Shown here one piece after another: positions 16,448 to 24,850 of a stretch of DNA of 64,000 nt. This DNA is from Ruminiclostridium hungatei. Its GTDB lineage: Bacteria; Bacillota; Clostridia; Acetivibrionales; DSM-1351. Location: assembly GCF_002051585.1 (NCBI RefSeq), contig NZ_MZGX01000015.1:1-64000 (forward strand). The letters run 5' to 3'. Position numbers and translations under genes: made by a program. The notes beneath the pieces were generated by a model. It saw only the letters and a list, made by a program, of their open reading frames with translations. It made no database searches and was not told where the DNA came from. Position 1 is the first letter of the stretch, and the number at the start of each line of letters is the position of its first letter.

Positions 16448-17668
16448 GTGAGAAGAAAGTCTATTATAGGATACATATTATCAATATCCATATTGCTGCT
16501 GCCGGCGGCGGTATTTGCCGATGCGGATGAAGCTGCTGTTGAAGCATCTGCAAAATATGACGAGGTGGCGGTGAGCAAACTTATATCCAAAACAAATGTA
16601 TTGGATCTTAGAGCGAAATCCGCCGTTTTAATGGATGCTGCTTCGGGAAAAATCCTCAATGAAAAGAACAGCCACGAAAAGCTGGCCATTGCCAGTGTAA
16701 CGAAGGTCATGTCAATGCTTTTGGTTATGGAAGCGGTAGATTCCGGACGGCTTTCATTTGAAGATAGAGTAAGTGTGTCGGATTATGCGGCAGGTATGGG
16801 GGGCTCTCAGGCCTACCTGGAAGCCGGCGAGGAATTTGCCGTTTCAGAGATGATGAAAGCTCTTGCCATTCACTCCTCCAACGATGTAACCGTCGCTCTG
16901 GCAGAAAAGGTCAGCGGCAGTGAGGAGGCTTTTGTCGCCGACATGAACAGAAGGGCTGAAGAATTGGGTATGAAGGATACCCGGTTCTTGGATTGTACCG
17001 GACTGAATGACGACGGCTACAGCTCTGCAAACGACGTTGCCATTATGTCAAGAGAACTGGTTACCAGGCATCCTAAAGTTTTAAAATTTACAGGTACCTG
17101 GCAGGATACCTTCAGGAACGGAACCTTCAGGCTGGACAATACCAACAAGCTTATAAGGTATTATGCCGATACCGACGGCTTGAAGACCGGGTTTACAAAC
17201 AAGGCCGGCTTCAATCTTTCAGCTACTACAAGGAGAAACAATTTAAGGCTCATATCGGTTGTACTGGGTGAACCCGATTCAAATACCAGGTTTGCCGAAG
17301 CCCGGAAGCTTCTGGATTATGGTTTTGCAAATTATGAGATGGTCAGTATGGATAAAAAAGGCGAGCTTGTGGGGAACATCAATGTAAAAAAAGGTACAAA
17401 GCTTCAGGTAACGGCAGCCTACGGCAATGACACCAGTGTACTTGTTGCAAAAGGGGAAAAAGGTAAAATAGAAAAGGAAGTCAAGCTGGTACCTGAACTT
17501 ACTGCTCCAATCCTTAAAGATCAGAAGGTGGGAGAAATCATATACAAAATAGACAGTGTGGAGGTTGGCCGCTATGACCTTGTGGCTAATGAGGCCATCG
17601 GCAAGGTATCCTTTACAAAACTCTTTGCAAAGCTGTTTATAAGGTGGTTCAGCGTGGGGAGAGCCTAA
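16448..17668 (+). CDS. dacF: D-alanyl-D-alanine carboxypeptidase (sporulation DacF type)
   Basis: The 406-residue S11 serine peptidase has a signal peptide (RRKSIIGYILSISILLLPAAVFA). The penicillin-binding motifs are in place: SVTK (S83-K86), SSN (143-145) and KTG (246-248), followed by a C-terminal beta domain and an amphipathic membrane-anchoring tail (KLFAKLFIRWFSV). It trims the terminal D-Ala of peptidoglycan stem peptides outside the membrane. The start is GTG 16448 behind TTGGAGGG. Context (pdp upstream) points to DacF. If D-Ala-D-Ser precursors are ever made by the van genes at 60 kb, this class of enzyme would meet them. Confidence 0.94.
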   Translation: MRRKSIIGYILSISILLLPAAVFADADEAAVEASAKYDEVAVSKLISKTNVLDLRAKSAVLMDAASGKILNEKNSHEKLAIASVTKVMSMLLVMEAVDSGRLSFEDRVSVSDYAAGMGGSQAYLEAGEEFAVSEMMKALAIHSSNDVTVALAEKVSGSEEAFVADMNRRAEELGMKDTRFLDCTGLNDDGYSSANDVAIMSRELVTRHPKVLKFTGTWQDTFRNGTFRLDNTNKLIRYYADTDGLKTGFTNKAGFNLSATTRRNNLRLISVVLGEPDSNTRFAEARKLLDYGFANYEMVSMDKKGELVGNINVKKGTKLQVTAAYGNDTSVLVAKGEKGKIEKEVKLVPELTAPILKDQKVGEIIYKIDSVEVGRYDLVANEAIGKVSFTKLFAKLFIRWFSVGRA

Positions 17669-17680
17669 AACGCTCTCCGT
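17656..17680. terminator. Hairpin shared by convergent dacF and M50 genes
   Basis: GGAGAGC (17658-17664) pairs with GCTCTCC (17672-17678), with the dacF stop codon in the loop. The two convergent genes end only 11 bp apart. T-runs are weak on both sides. Confidence 0.45.
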
Positions 17681-18318
17681 TATCCCAGTATCAAGTAAAA
17701 CATATTCTTAAAGACAAAGGTTACAATGGGTGAGAGAATCCTTCCCAAAAGCCCGCTGACAGCAAGAAAAATGAAAATAAACATTCCGTACTGCTCCAGT
17801 ATGTTAAAGAAGCGGTAGCGCCAGGTGTTGAAAATATTTGATATCACATGGTAGCCGTCAAACATGGGAAATGGAATCATGTTTAAAACGAATAGAACCA
17901 TATTTACGTGGGCAGTTATAAATAATACCGAATATATATTTGTCCACAGGGCTTGATTGGCTTGGAATGCACCCGTTATAACAAAAAGCTTCAAAATGAA
18001 CATAAATACCACAGAAATTAAAAAATTTGTGAAAGGCCCGGCCACAGAGACGAGTATGTCGTCTCTCCTGGGCTTTTTGTAATAGCTGGGGTTTGTTATG
18101 ACAGGTTTGGCCCATCCAAAGTGTGCAATCAGCATTACTATAAAACCAACTATGTCAATATGGGCTCTGGGGTCCAGGGTTATCCTGCCCTGTGATCTGG
18201 GAGTGGGATCACCCAGCAGGTCGGATGTTTTGGCATGGGCGAATTCATGAAAGACGAAACCCAGCAGCAAGCCTGGAAGTGTCATCAGCATCTCTGTAAT
18301 ATTAAAATTTCCAAACAT
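17680..18318 (-). CDS. M50 family site-2-protease-like metallopeptidase
   Basis: The 212-residue membrane protein carries the zinc motif HEFAH in GFVFHEFAHAKTSDLLGDPTP near residue 27, and a second site MIPFPMFDGYHV with the conserved Asp in the membrane-embedded NPxxDG-like position. About five hydrophobic helices are present. Proteins of this small M50B subgroup (YwhC-like) are found near scpA/scpB in many Firmicutes; their substrates are mostly unknown. The start at 18318 is chosen because CGGAGG lies just upstream. It is transcribed opposite to its neighbours. Confidence 0.9.
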   Translation of the reverse strand: MFGNFNITEMLMTLPGLLLGFVFHEFAHAKTSDLLGDPTPRSQGRITLDPRAHIDIVGFIVMLIAHFGWAKPVITNPSYYKKPRRDDILVSVAGPFTNFLISVVFMFILKLFVITGAFQANQALWTNIYSVLFITAHVNMVLFVLNMIPFPMFDGYHVISNIFNTWRYRFFNILEQYGMFIFIFLAVSGLLGRILSPIVTFVFKNMFYLILG

Positions 18319-18441
18319 AATAAACCTCCGTAACTGAACGAACAGCAATAAATACAATGAGACACCGGATAGGCGATTCGGGGCGTCTTGATATACTATT
18401 TTACGTCATGTTGGGAAAAAAGTCTACCTGGCTGATTATTA

Positions 18442-18471
18442 TTGTAATTATTGCCCTATTTGTGATAATAT
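18442..18471 (+). promoter_or_regulatory. Possible scpA promoter
   Basis: TTGTAA (18442-18447) and TAATAT (18466-18471) are 18 bp apart, 65 bp before scpA. The match is moderate. Confidence 0.4.
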
Positions 18472-18536
18472 AAGTTGGTTGAGAAAAAACAAGTAATTAT
18501 TAGTTGACAGCGTGTTTACACGCACATGGAGATTTG

Positions 18537-19346
18537 ATGGAAAGCGCCCTTACAAAAGCATGCACCTTAAAACTGGACAACTTCGAAGGCCCCTTTGATT
18601 TATTGTTTCATCTGTTTGAGAAAAATCAGGTGGATATTTATGATATTCCTATAAATGCCATTACCGATCAGTACCTGGATTATTTGTATGCCATGCAGCA
18701 GCTTGATTTGGAGGTGGCCAGCGAGTTTCTTGTAATGGCGTCGACACTTCTTCATATCAAGTCAAAGATGCTTTTGCCGGAAAAGAAGGAGCAGAAGGAA
18801 GAAGAGCTTGACCCAAGAGAAGAGCTGGTTAAGAGGCTTATTGAATATAAGCGTTACAAGGAGTTTACTTCGGAGCTCAAGGCTTTTGAAAAAAAGTGGG
18901 ATACAGTTGTATTCAGACTGCCGGAGACAATTGATCTGCCGGTCAGAGAGGAGGTACTTGAAATTGACCCTCAGATATTGAGACAGCAGTACCTGGCTAT
19001 TCTTGACAGGAACAGGAAGAAGGTAAATGCAGGCGCAAAAAATATTACTAAGCTTATTGAACATGAAAAGGTGTCTCTCAGAAGCAAGATGAGAGATGTT
19101 ATAAAACAACTGCTAAGCAAAATGTCTTTCAGGTTCTCCGATTTGTTCCCCGCTAAGACCAAATCAAAAACCGAGGTTGTCACGGGCTTTATGGCCATAT
19201 TGGAGCTTGCAAAGATGAAAAAGGTAAGGATTGTACAGAAGCAACAGTTTTCAGACATACACATTGTAGGCAATTCTACCCTTGGCGGTGAAGAAGACAA
19301 TTTTGATTTATACAATGAGATTGATGATAATGTGAGGGAGTTTTAA
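18537..19346 (+). CDS. scpA: Segregation and condensation protein A
   Basis: The 269-residue kleisin subunit of the bacterial SMC condensin carries the N-terminal signature LDNFEGPFDLLFHLFEKNQV with DIYDIPINAITDQYLDYL, and the central helix LEVASEFLVMASTLLHIKSK MLLP-type region. The C-terminal winged helix ends with VTGFMAILELAKMKKV. It bridges SMC heads with ScpB in chromosome compaction. ATG 18537 is favoured (ATGGAG upstream); an in-frame TTG at 18504 is less likely. The stop TAA abuts the scpB start, so the genes are translationally coupled. Confidence 0.95.
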   Translation: MESALTKACTLKLDNFEGPFDLLFHLFEKNQVDIYDIPINAITDQYLDYLYAMQQLDLEVASEFLVMASTLLHIKSKMLLPEKKEQKEEELDPREELVKRLIEYKRYKEFTSELKAFEKKWDTVVFRLPETIDLPVREEVLEIDPQILRQQYLAILDRNRKKVNAGAKNITKLIEHEKVSLRSKMRDVIKQLLSKMSFRFSDLFPAKTKSKTEVVTGFMAILELAKMKKVRIVQKQQFSDIHIVGNSTLGGEEDNFDLYNEIDDNVREF

Positions 19347-19904
19347 ATGGAAATAAGTACAATGGAAAGCATTATTGAAAGTCTGATTTTCTCCTATGGA
19401 GATGCTTTGTCTCTTGAAAAGATATGCGAAATAATAGAATTGGACAAGAAAACTGCCAAAAATTTAATGAAAAACTTTATGGATAAATATAACGGTGAAA
19501 ATAAAGGGATAATTATTCGAGAAATAAATGACAAATATCAAATGTGTTCAAATCCACAATATTATGACTATGTAACCAAGCTGTACCAGATAAGGCAGAA
19601 GCAGGCGCTGTCACAGGCAGCTTATGAAGTTCTGGCTATTATTGCCTATAACCAGCCCATTACCAGAGCAAAAATTGAACAAATAAGAGGAGTTAATTCC
19701 GACAGCGCCGTAACCAGACTGTTGGAGAGAAATCTTGTTAAAGAGGCGGGAAAGTTGGATGTTCCCGGAAGGCCAAGACTTTATGAAACTACCGATGAGT
19801 TTCTGAGATGTTTTGGGTTCAAATCCATAAAAGATTTGCCAATGCTGGATATTCAGGATTTGAATGAACTTAATCTGGATGAACTTGTAGAAGAAAATAT
19901 TTAG
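19347..19904 (+). CDS. scpB: Segregation and condensation protein B
   Basis: The 185-residue partner of ScpA starts immediately after the scpA stop, with AGGGAG inside the scpA end as ribosome site. It has the paired winged-helix features: ESIIESLIFSYGDALSLEKI, then AYEVLAIIAYNQPITRAKIE, IRGVNSDSAVTRLLERNLV and GRPRLYETTDEFLRCFG, all standard for ScpB. It forms dimers that bind the kleisin and regulate SMC. Length is normal. Confidence 0.96.
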   Translation: MEISTMESIIESLIFSYGDALSLEKICEIIELDKKTAKNLMKNFMDKYNGENKGIIIREINDKYQMCSNPQYYDYVTKLYQIRQKQALSQAAYEVLAIIAYNQPITRAKIEQIRGVNSDSAVTRLLERNLVKEAGKLDVPGRPRLYETTDEFLRCFGFKSIKDLPMLDIQDLNELNLDELVEENI

Positions 19905-19965
19905 CTGCGGTATAAATAGTTTTTAAAAAAAATACTCATTGTGATTTAAATACTGAATATATGTC

Positions 19966-20004
19966 AAAAATAACCAGGAGGTGGTATGTCTCTTGGTTAT
20001 TTTT
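19966..20004 (+). promoter_or_regulatory. Hairpin presenting the ribosome site of the DUF2953 gene
   Basis: AAAAATAACCA (19966-19976) and its exact complement TGGTTATTTTT (19994-20004) enclose a 17-nt loop with AGGAGGTGGT. The likely start codon (TTG 19993) lies at the stem edge. Because the 3' arm ends in a T-run, the same structure could act as a weak terminator after scpB. Whether it promotes or limits translation is not known. Confidence 0.6.
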
Positions 20005-20610
20005 ATAGTTATAGGAATTTTTTTATCTGCAATATTATTCATCTTTTGCTCAAAGTTAACCGTAGGCTTCATATTCAAAATGGACAAGCTTGCTTGTTCA
20101 GCCTATGTTATCATCTATCTGTTTGGAAAAATTCCGGCTAAAAAAATAACAATTTATCCAGTGAATAAAGAAAAAAAGAAAAAGATCAAGCCCCGCAAGG
20201 TAAGGCGAAAGGTGGATGTAAATCAACTTAGAAAGAGTTTATGGGTTCTGGTTAAGCTATTTTACAGAAGCGTGTTTTTAAGGAGATTCAAGCTCAATAT
20301 CAGGGCGGGAACGGGGGATGCCAGCCAAACTGCACTTTTATACGGGCTTTTGTGGAGTTTTACAAGCTTCATTCCTGGATGGCTGTTCAACAATTTTTCT
20401 GTAAAAGAAAAAGAAATCAGGATTGAAGCGGACTTCGATGAAAAAGTATGGAAAGTGGATTTTGATTGCATATTTAGCCTAAAAATTGTAAATATTATAT
20501 CCATAGTGAGAGAAATAATAAAAATTTACTTAAAAAATAGAAAAGGCGGTGATGCTGGTGTCAGATCATCCAATAGAAGGTCTAATGACTACAGCCATGC
20601 AAAGTATTAA
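19993..20610 (+). CDS. DUF2953 membrane protein (YtfI-like)
   Basis: The product has about 205 residues. It has an N-terminal membrane helix (LVIFIVIGIFLSAILFIF), then a basic linker (NKEKKKKIKPRKVRRK) and a beta-rich domain with NIRAGTGDASQTALLYGLLW, the family hallmark. DUF2953 genes sit just upstream of ytfJ in spore formers, as here, so a sporulation-linked role is likely but unproven. The start is uncertain: GTG 19981 overlaps the AGGAGG, while TTG 19993 is at proper spacing. The 3' end overlaps ytfJ by about 59 bp in another frame, which indicates coupled translation. Confidence 0.82.
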   Translation: MVIFIVIGIFLSAILFIFCSKLTVGFIFKMDKLACSAYVIIYLFGKIPAKKITIYPVNKEKKKKIKPRKVRRKVDVNQLRKSLWVLVKLFYRSVFLRRFKLNIRAGTGDASQTALLYGLLWSFTSFIPGWLFNNFSVKEKEIRIEADFDEKVWKVDFDCIFSLKIVNIISIVREIIKIYLKNRKGGDAGVRSSNRRSNDYSHAKY

Positions 20611-20998
20611 GGAAATGGTGGATGTTAACACCATAGTGGGAGATGCTGTTCAGGCTCCGGATGGAACAGTGATAATACCAATATCCAAAGTAAGTTTCGG
20701 ATTTGCGGCAGGTGGTGGAGATTACTCCACAGAAGGCGGTGCTTCCGGAGAAGGAGAAAAAAAGCTGCCGTTCGCCGGCGGAAGCGGTGCGGGTGTATCA
20801 ATTAATCCCGTAGCTTTTATGGTTTGCGGGCAAAACCACATAAAATTGCTTCCGGTAAATGTAAACTCCTCCGTTGAAAAGATACTGGACATGGTTCCCG
20901 ACCTGATTGAGAAGGCAAATGAAGTTCTGAAGGAAAAGATGTCCAGGAAGGAAGAGAACGGCAGAAAAAAGGATCACAATGGAAGTATTGATGGTTGA
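20552..20998 (+). CDS. ytfJ: Spore protein YtfJ (GerW family)
   Basis: The product of about 148 residues matches the YtfJ/GerW family: HPIEGLMTTAMQSIKEMVDV, NTIVGDAV, GTVIIPISKVSFGFAAGGGD, a glycine-rich centre, and a C-terminal GAGVSINPVAFMV block, ending in a charged helix. The family is restricted to endospore formers and some actinomycetes; the Bacillus member localises to the forespore and affects germination. Start codons ATG 20552 and GTG 20558 are both possible behind AAAGGCGGTG. It follows the DUF2953 gene in an overlapping arrangement. Confidence 0.9.
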   Translation: MLVSDHPIEGLMTTAMQSIKEMVDVNTIVGDAVQAPDGTVIIPISKVSFGFAAGGGDYSTEGGASGEGEKKLPFAGGSGAGVSINPVAFMVCGQNHIKLLPVNVNSSVEKILDMVPDLIEKANEVLKEKMSRKEENGRKKDHNGSIDG

Positions 20999-21017
20999 TC
21001 AAGTTTATTATCACTTG

Positions 21018-21043
21018 TTTTATAACAGCGGGCTGCTATAAAA
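21018..21043 (+). terminator. Hairpin after ytfJ
   Basis: TTTTATAACAGC pairs with GCTGCTATAAAA across a very short loop, with one mismatch. The T-run is absent, so termination is uncertain. The gap 20999-21434 otherwise holds only the repeat at 21117-21326. Confidence 0.35.
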
Positions 21044-21116
21044 TACGAAAATTCAATGGTTCATAATGGGCTATCACCTGTTATGGGCCAATGTTTTTTT
21101 ATGGGCTGTGTTGATA

Positions 21117-21326
21117 GTCTGTAACATCTGAATTCATACATTGCCGGCGGTTAAATTTCTCCAGGACGTCGTTGCCATCGATTGAAATAAAGCAATTATT
21201 CCGCACTCCTCCGCCTTGTATTTCCAAAAAATTTCCTCCAAATTTATGCACCCTATTTATCGAATGTTGTACTAGTCCTGAAAAAATTTTCCTCACCGGG
21301 CAAGATAAGTTTCAGATGTTACAGAC
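21117..21326. mobile_element. 210-bp MITE-like element with 16-bp inverted ends
   Basis: GTCTGTAACATCTGAA (21117-21132) and its exact complement (21311-21326) bound 210 bp of otherwise unremarkable DNA. The same 16-mer occurs once more at 22766-22781. No transposase is encoded. A minus-strand 65-codon frame (21099-21296) runs through it, without a clear ribosome site. The element separates ytfJ from rluB. It is a different family from the 275-bp repeat. Confidence 0.7.
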
Positions 21327-21434
21327 CGCTGGTTTAATTATCTTGACGCCGCAGTTTCCGGGTTATAAAATAATTCATATTGAATTGAAATGTCTACAAA
21401 CGAAAAACGAAAAACTTATATGGCAGAGGTTGGA

Positions 21435-22160
21435 ATGGCGGATATGAGATTGCAGAAGTTTTTAGCCCACTCGGGAGTTGCCTCCAGGAGGGCATCTGAG
21501 GAATTGATCAGAGAGGGAAGAGTGTCTGTTAACGGTGAGATAGTCACCGGTATGGGTGTCACTGTGGGAGAAGAGGACACAGTCTCACTGGATGGGAAAA
21601 TTATTTCAGGTATTGAAGATAATGAGAAGCTTTATATAATATTGCACAAGCCTGTGGGGTATGTATCCACTGCCAGGGATCAATTTGGAAGACCTGCGGT
21701 CACAGACCTGGTACAGGATGTGAAGAGCCGGATATATCCGGTGGGAAGACTTGATTATGATACTTCCGGCCTGTTGCTTCTGACAAATGACGGAGAATTT
21801 ACATATCGTCTCACCCATCCGAAGCATGAAATTGACAAGGTATACCGGGCTGAAGTTTCAGGTATTCCATCCCAGTCCGAAATAGAAAAATTTGAAAAAG
21901 GTCTGGCCATTGAGGATTACGTGACCTCACCCGCCAAACTGCAGCTTCTGTCTGCCAAAGGGGGGAATGCTGCTGTGCTGGTCACCATACATGAGGGTAA
22001 AAACAGGCAGGTGAGAAAGATGTGTGAAGCCATAGGCCACAAGGTCCTGTCCCTGAAACGGATTTCCATTGGGCCCATAGCTCTTGGGGAACTGCCTGAA
22101 GGAAAGTGGAGAAAACTCACCCGGGAGGAAGTGGAAAGCCTTTATCAATACCCGTTGTAA
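21435..22160 (+). CDS. rluB: Pseudouridine synthase RluB/RsuA family
   Basis: The 241-residue enzyme has an N-terminal S4 RNA-binding domain (RLQKFLAHSGVASRRASEEL, residues 4-60) and the RsuA-type catalytic domain with VGRLDYDTSGLLLLTNDGEF, which carries the catalytic Asp. KVYRAEV and HEGKNRQVRKMCEAIGHKV follow. It isomerises a uridine in 23S rRNA. ATG 21435 is chosen because CAGAGG lies at short spacing; upstream in-frame ATGs at 21390 and 21420 lack sites. It follows scpB/ytfJ in the usual Firmicute order. Its end overlaps the convergent gene by 16 bp. Confidence 0.94.
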   Translation: MADMRLQKFLAHSGVASRRASEELIREGRVSVNGEIVTGMGVTVGEEDTVSLDGKIISGIEDNEKLYIILHKPVGYVSTARDQFGRPAVTDLVQDVKSRIYPVGRLDYDTSGLLLLTNDGEFTYRLTHPKHEIDKVYRAEVSGIPSQSEIEKFEKGLAIEDYVTSPAKLQLLSAKGGNAAVLVTIHEGKNRQVRKMCEAIGHKVLSLKRISIGPIALGELPEGKWRKLTREEVESLYQYPL

Positions 22161-22633
22161 GTATATACCGCCATGATGGCAAATATCAGTATGAATGCTA
22201 TATAGATCAGGGAAATCACAATTCCGATAATGGCAAATATCCCATATATCTTGAAATACTTATTTAAATAGGTAAAGAAATTATTCAGGGTAAACTGGTT
22301 GTTGAATTGTCTGTATTCCTTAAGGTTTTTTGAGGCGTTTGTAAGCCCGATGCCTGCAAAAATCATGGGGATTCCAAGTGCGGCGGTGATGATTCCTATA
22401 CAGGTTATAGCCCCTGTTACAATGGTATAAATACCTAGAAATTTCATCCAGCCTGCCAGGCTGTCAAGCACCGAAGGCATAAAGAAGTTCTGATTATAGT
22501 TCTGATTATAATTTGGATTATAATTGTAGTTAACATTTGTATTGCCATTGGTGCCGTAGCCGGAATCACTATGATGAAAATTTTCAGCGGGAGTACCTGG
22601 TGCCGGATTTATTGTATCTGATTGCTGATCCAT
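22145..22633 (-). CDS. DUF5362-like small membrane protein
   Basis: The 162-residue protein has a soluble Asn/Tyr-rich N-terminus with short repeats (NYNYNPNYNQNYNQNFF, about 35-51), then MKFLGIYTIVTGAITCIGII, IPMIFAGIGLTNASKNLKEY and a final long hydrophobic region, in total three or four membrane helices. The helix pattern fits the DUF5362 family, whose function is unknown. ATG 22633 follows AAGGAGAGA on the minus strand. The 3' end overlaps rluB on the other strand. The repeat-rich start looks disordered. Confidence 0.7.
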   Translation of the reverse strand: MDQQSDTINPAPGTPAENFHHSDSGYGTNGNTNVNYNYNPNYNQNYNQNFFMPSVLDSLAGWMKFLGIYTIVTGAITCIGIITAALGIPMIFAGIGLTNASKNLKEYRQFNNQFTLNNFFTYLNKYFKIYGIFAIIGIVISLIYIAFILIFAIMAVYTYNGY

Positions 22634-22765
22634 GCTAATCTCTCCTTAATAAAATGGAATTGTATCTGCTTTTCAATTAAGCAGCCGAATGCTTTGATTA
22701 TATCATAGCCTTTTTTTAGCCGCAATGAATTGACCACTGTTAATAAAATATAATTTATACCAGTT

Positions 22766-22781
22766 GTCTGTAACATCTGAA
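22766..22781 (+). repeat. Solo copy of the 16-bp repeat end
   Basis: GTCTGTAACATCTGAA matches the ends of the 210-bp element at 21117-21326. No second inverted end is seen nearby. It lies just ahead of the mnmM start and may be part of its leader. Confidence 0.55.
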
Positions 22782-22812
22782 ATTTACCACTGAATTTTAC
22801 CGGAGGACAAAT

Positions 22813-23379
22813 ATGTGTATTTTAAAGAATTCTTTAGTGCAGTCCCACCTGCTGGTGGAGAGTATTGTGAAGAACGGTGACACTGTAGTTGATGCAACTG
22901 CCGGAAACGGCAATGATACTGTTTTTCTGGCGGGCCTTGTGGGGGAAGAAGGGCTTGTCTATTCCTTTGATATCCAGGAGCGGGCCATAAATGCCACTCT
23001 AAAAAAGCTTGAGGGCAAACAACTGAATCAAAGGGTAAAACTGATCAATGACGGGCATCAAAACATGAAGGCATATATAAATGGACCGGTTAAGGCCGTG
23101 ATGTTCAATCTGGGATATCTGCCGGGCGGAGACCATTCCGTCGGAACCAGGGGAAATACAACCATAGCAGCCGTAAAAAGCGCCATGGAGCTTGTTTCTC
23201 TCCATGGCATCATCAGTGTGGTACTTTATTACGGGGGAGACAGCGGTTTTGATGAAAAAAACCAGTTTATGGATTTTATAAAAACCATTGATTGCAGAAA
23301 TTTTACAGTGATGCAAACGGAATTTGTAAATCAGATAAACTGTCCTCCTATTCTGGTATGCATTGAAAAAACCAGGTAA
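22813..23379 (+). CDS. mnmM: Class I SAM methyltransferase, MnmM/YtqB type
   Basis: The 188-residue methyltransferase has the SAM-binding motif VVDATAGNGNDTVFLAGLVG, an acidic strand end YSFDIQ, and the family hallmark FNLGYLPGGDHSVGTRGNTT near residue 98. MnmM of Firmicutes completes the mnm5s2U34 modification of wobble uridine in some tRNAs by methylating nm5s2U. ACCGGAGGAC precedes ATG 22813. It ends 7 bp before the convergent calcium-repeat gene. Confidence 0.9.
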   Translation: MCILKNSLVQSHLLVESIVKNGDTVVDATAGNGNDTVFLAGLVGEEGLVYSFDIQERAINATLKKLEGKQLNQRVKLINDGHQNMKAYINGPVKAVMFNLGYLPGGDHSVGTRGNTTIAAVKSAMELVSLHGIISVVLYYGGDSGFDEKNQFMDFIKTIDCRNFTVMQTEFVNQINCPPILVCIEKTR

Positions 23380-23386
23380 TGTACAT

Positions 23387-24589
23387 TTATCTGTTTGAAT
23401 ACGCATTGGCGGGATCATAGCCCAGCCATATTTCCTGACTGTTTGTAAGGCCGTCCCTGTCATAGTCTTCATTGAAGTCGGTCACTCCGTTGTTATCGGT
23501 ATCAATTTTGGTAGGGTCATAGGACATCTTGAATTCAAGCAGGTTTTTTAACCCATCGCCGTCATAGTCTTCATTTGAATCAAGGATGCCGTTTGAATTT
23601 GAATCAGGCTTCTGAGGGTCATAGCCCAGCAGAATTTCCTGTGCATTTGTCAAACCGTCCTTGTCCGAATCCAGCTTGCCGTCGTTGGGAGGATTTCCGG
23701 AATTGTAGTTTTTGGGGTCTGTTCCGGCTCTTATTTCAGCGATATTGGATATTCCGTCCTTGTCCAGATCTTCATCGCAGTCCTTTATACCATTTCCGTC
23801 AGTGTCAGCCTTGGCAGGGTCGTAACCCAGCGCATACTCCTGGGAATTTTTTATATAGTCGCCATCCAGGTCTTCATCACCATCTTTGATGCCGTTTGCA
23901 TTTGTATCGGCTTTAGTGGGATCGTAGCCCAGCTTGAATTCCTGGACATTTGTCAAACCGTCATTGTCAAGATCCTTGTCACCGTCTTTCACTTTGCCGG
24001 GTTTGGGCGGATTGTTGGGTGCTGAATTTGGATTGTCGGATTTTTTTGGATCAGTGCCGTTTCTGTATTCCTGATAATTGGATACTCCGTCCTTGTCAAA
24101 ATCCTCATCACCATCCTTTATACCGTCCCTGTCGGTATCGGGACTCTTTACATTGTAGCCCAGGCTGAATTCCTGCTTGTTTGTCAGACCATCCTTGTCA
24201 AGGTCTTCATCGGAATCCTTTATACCGTCCTTGTCGGTATCAGCCGAGGCCGGGTCTGTGCCTGTTATCAACTCGTTTTTATTGCTGAGGCCGTCGCTGT
24301 CGAAGTCCTCGTCACCATCATTTATTCCGTCGTTATCGGTATCCTTTTTCATGGGGTTAAGGTTTAATTTATATTCTATTGAGTTGATGAGACCATCCTT
24401 GTCATTATCGGCATAGGTAAGGATGGGGGTTTTGATTTTGTAACGGCTTTCCCACTTGTCATCAAAGCCGTTATGGTTCTTGTCGGTTATGGCTTTTTGA
24501 TTGCTCTTTGCAGATAAGGCCATTGTCAACTGGAATACCATGGTCAGGGACAGGATTAATGCAAAAATCTTTTTTAAAGTACCTTTCAT
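23387..24589 (-). CDS. Secreted protein of calcium-binding (thrombospondin type 3-like) repeats
   Basis: The product has about 400 residues. A signal peptide (MKGTLKKIFALILSLTMVFQ, then LTMALSA) leads to about ten degenerate repeats of 28-36 residues. The core pattern is DTDxDGIKDGDEDxDxDGLTN followed by QEFxLGYDPxKA. The D-x-D-x-D-G loops are those of thrombospondin type 3 / EF-hand-like calcium-binding units. No dockerin, SLH or LPXTG anchor is visible, so it is probably released or held by partners. Start 24589 follows AAAGGAG. A structural or adhesive surface role is likely. The long run of similar repeats invites copy-number change. Confidence 0.85.
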   Translation of the reverse strand: MKGTLKKIFALILSLTMVFQLTMALSAKSNQKAITDKNHNGFDDKWESRYKIKTPILTYADNDKDGLINSIEYKLNLNPMKKDTDNDGINDGDEDFDSDGLSNKNELITGTDPASADTDKDGIKDSDEDLDKDGLTNKQEFSLGYNVKSPDTDRDGIKDGDEDFDKDGVSNYQEYRNGTDPKKSDNPNSAPNNPPKPGKVKDGDKDLDNDGLTNVQEFKLGYDPTKADTNANGIKDGDEDLDGDYIKNSQEYALGYDPAKADTDGNGIKDCDEDLDKDGISNIAEIRAGTDPKNYNSGNPPNDGKLDSDKDGLTNAQEILLGYDPQKPDSNSNGILDSNEDYDGDGLKNLLEFKMSYDPTKIDTDNNGVTDFNEDYDRDGLTNSQEIWLGYDPANAYSNR

Positions 24590-24821
24590 AAATAACAAAA
24601 CTCCTTTCAAAATTAACATTATTAACACTGGAATAATTATACTAAATGATTGGATGGGTGATGTTAAATTGTGGAAGTTTTAAGGAGCCTGTAATTGACT
24701 TGTAAATAATGTAATGGCTCTGTAAAATTATGTAATTATTCTGTAAAAATGTTTTTTCCCTCTGCGATATGTTTTCAATTTATAAAAAGCTGTTGTAAGC
24801 AGGCAATAAAAAGCAACTCTA

Positions 24822-24850
24822 TTGACACACTTTTTTTGGTAATATATAAT
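24822..24850 (+). promoter_or_regulatory. Consensus sigma-A promoter of the transcarboxylase operon
   Basis: TTGACA (24822-24827) and TATAAT (24845-24850) are exactly consensus with a 17-bp spacer. The leader to ATG 24965 is about 108 nt. The divergent region 24590-24821 holds no other recognisable site. Confidence 0.88.

Noticed and set aside
23387-24589. Dockerin-bearing cellulosomal protein
   Set aside because: The repeats lack the paired 22-residue dockerin pattern and resemble thrombospondin type 3 units.
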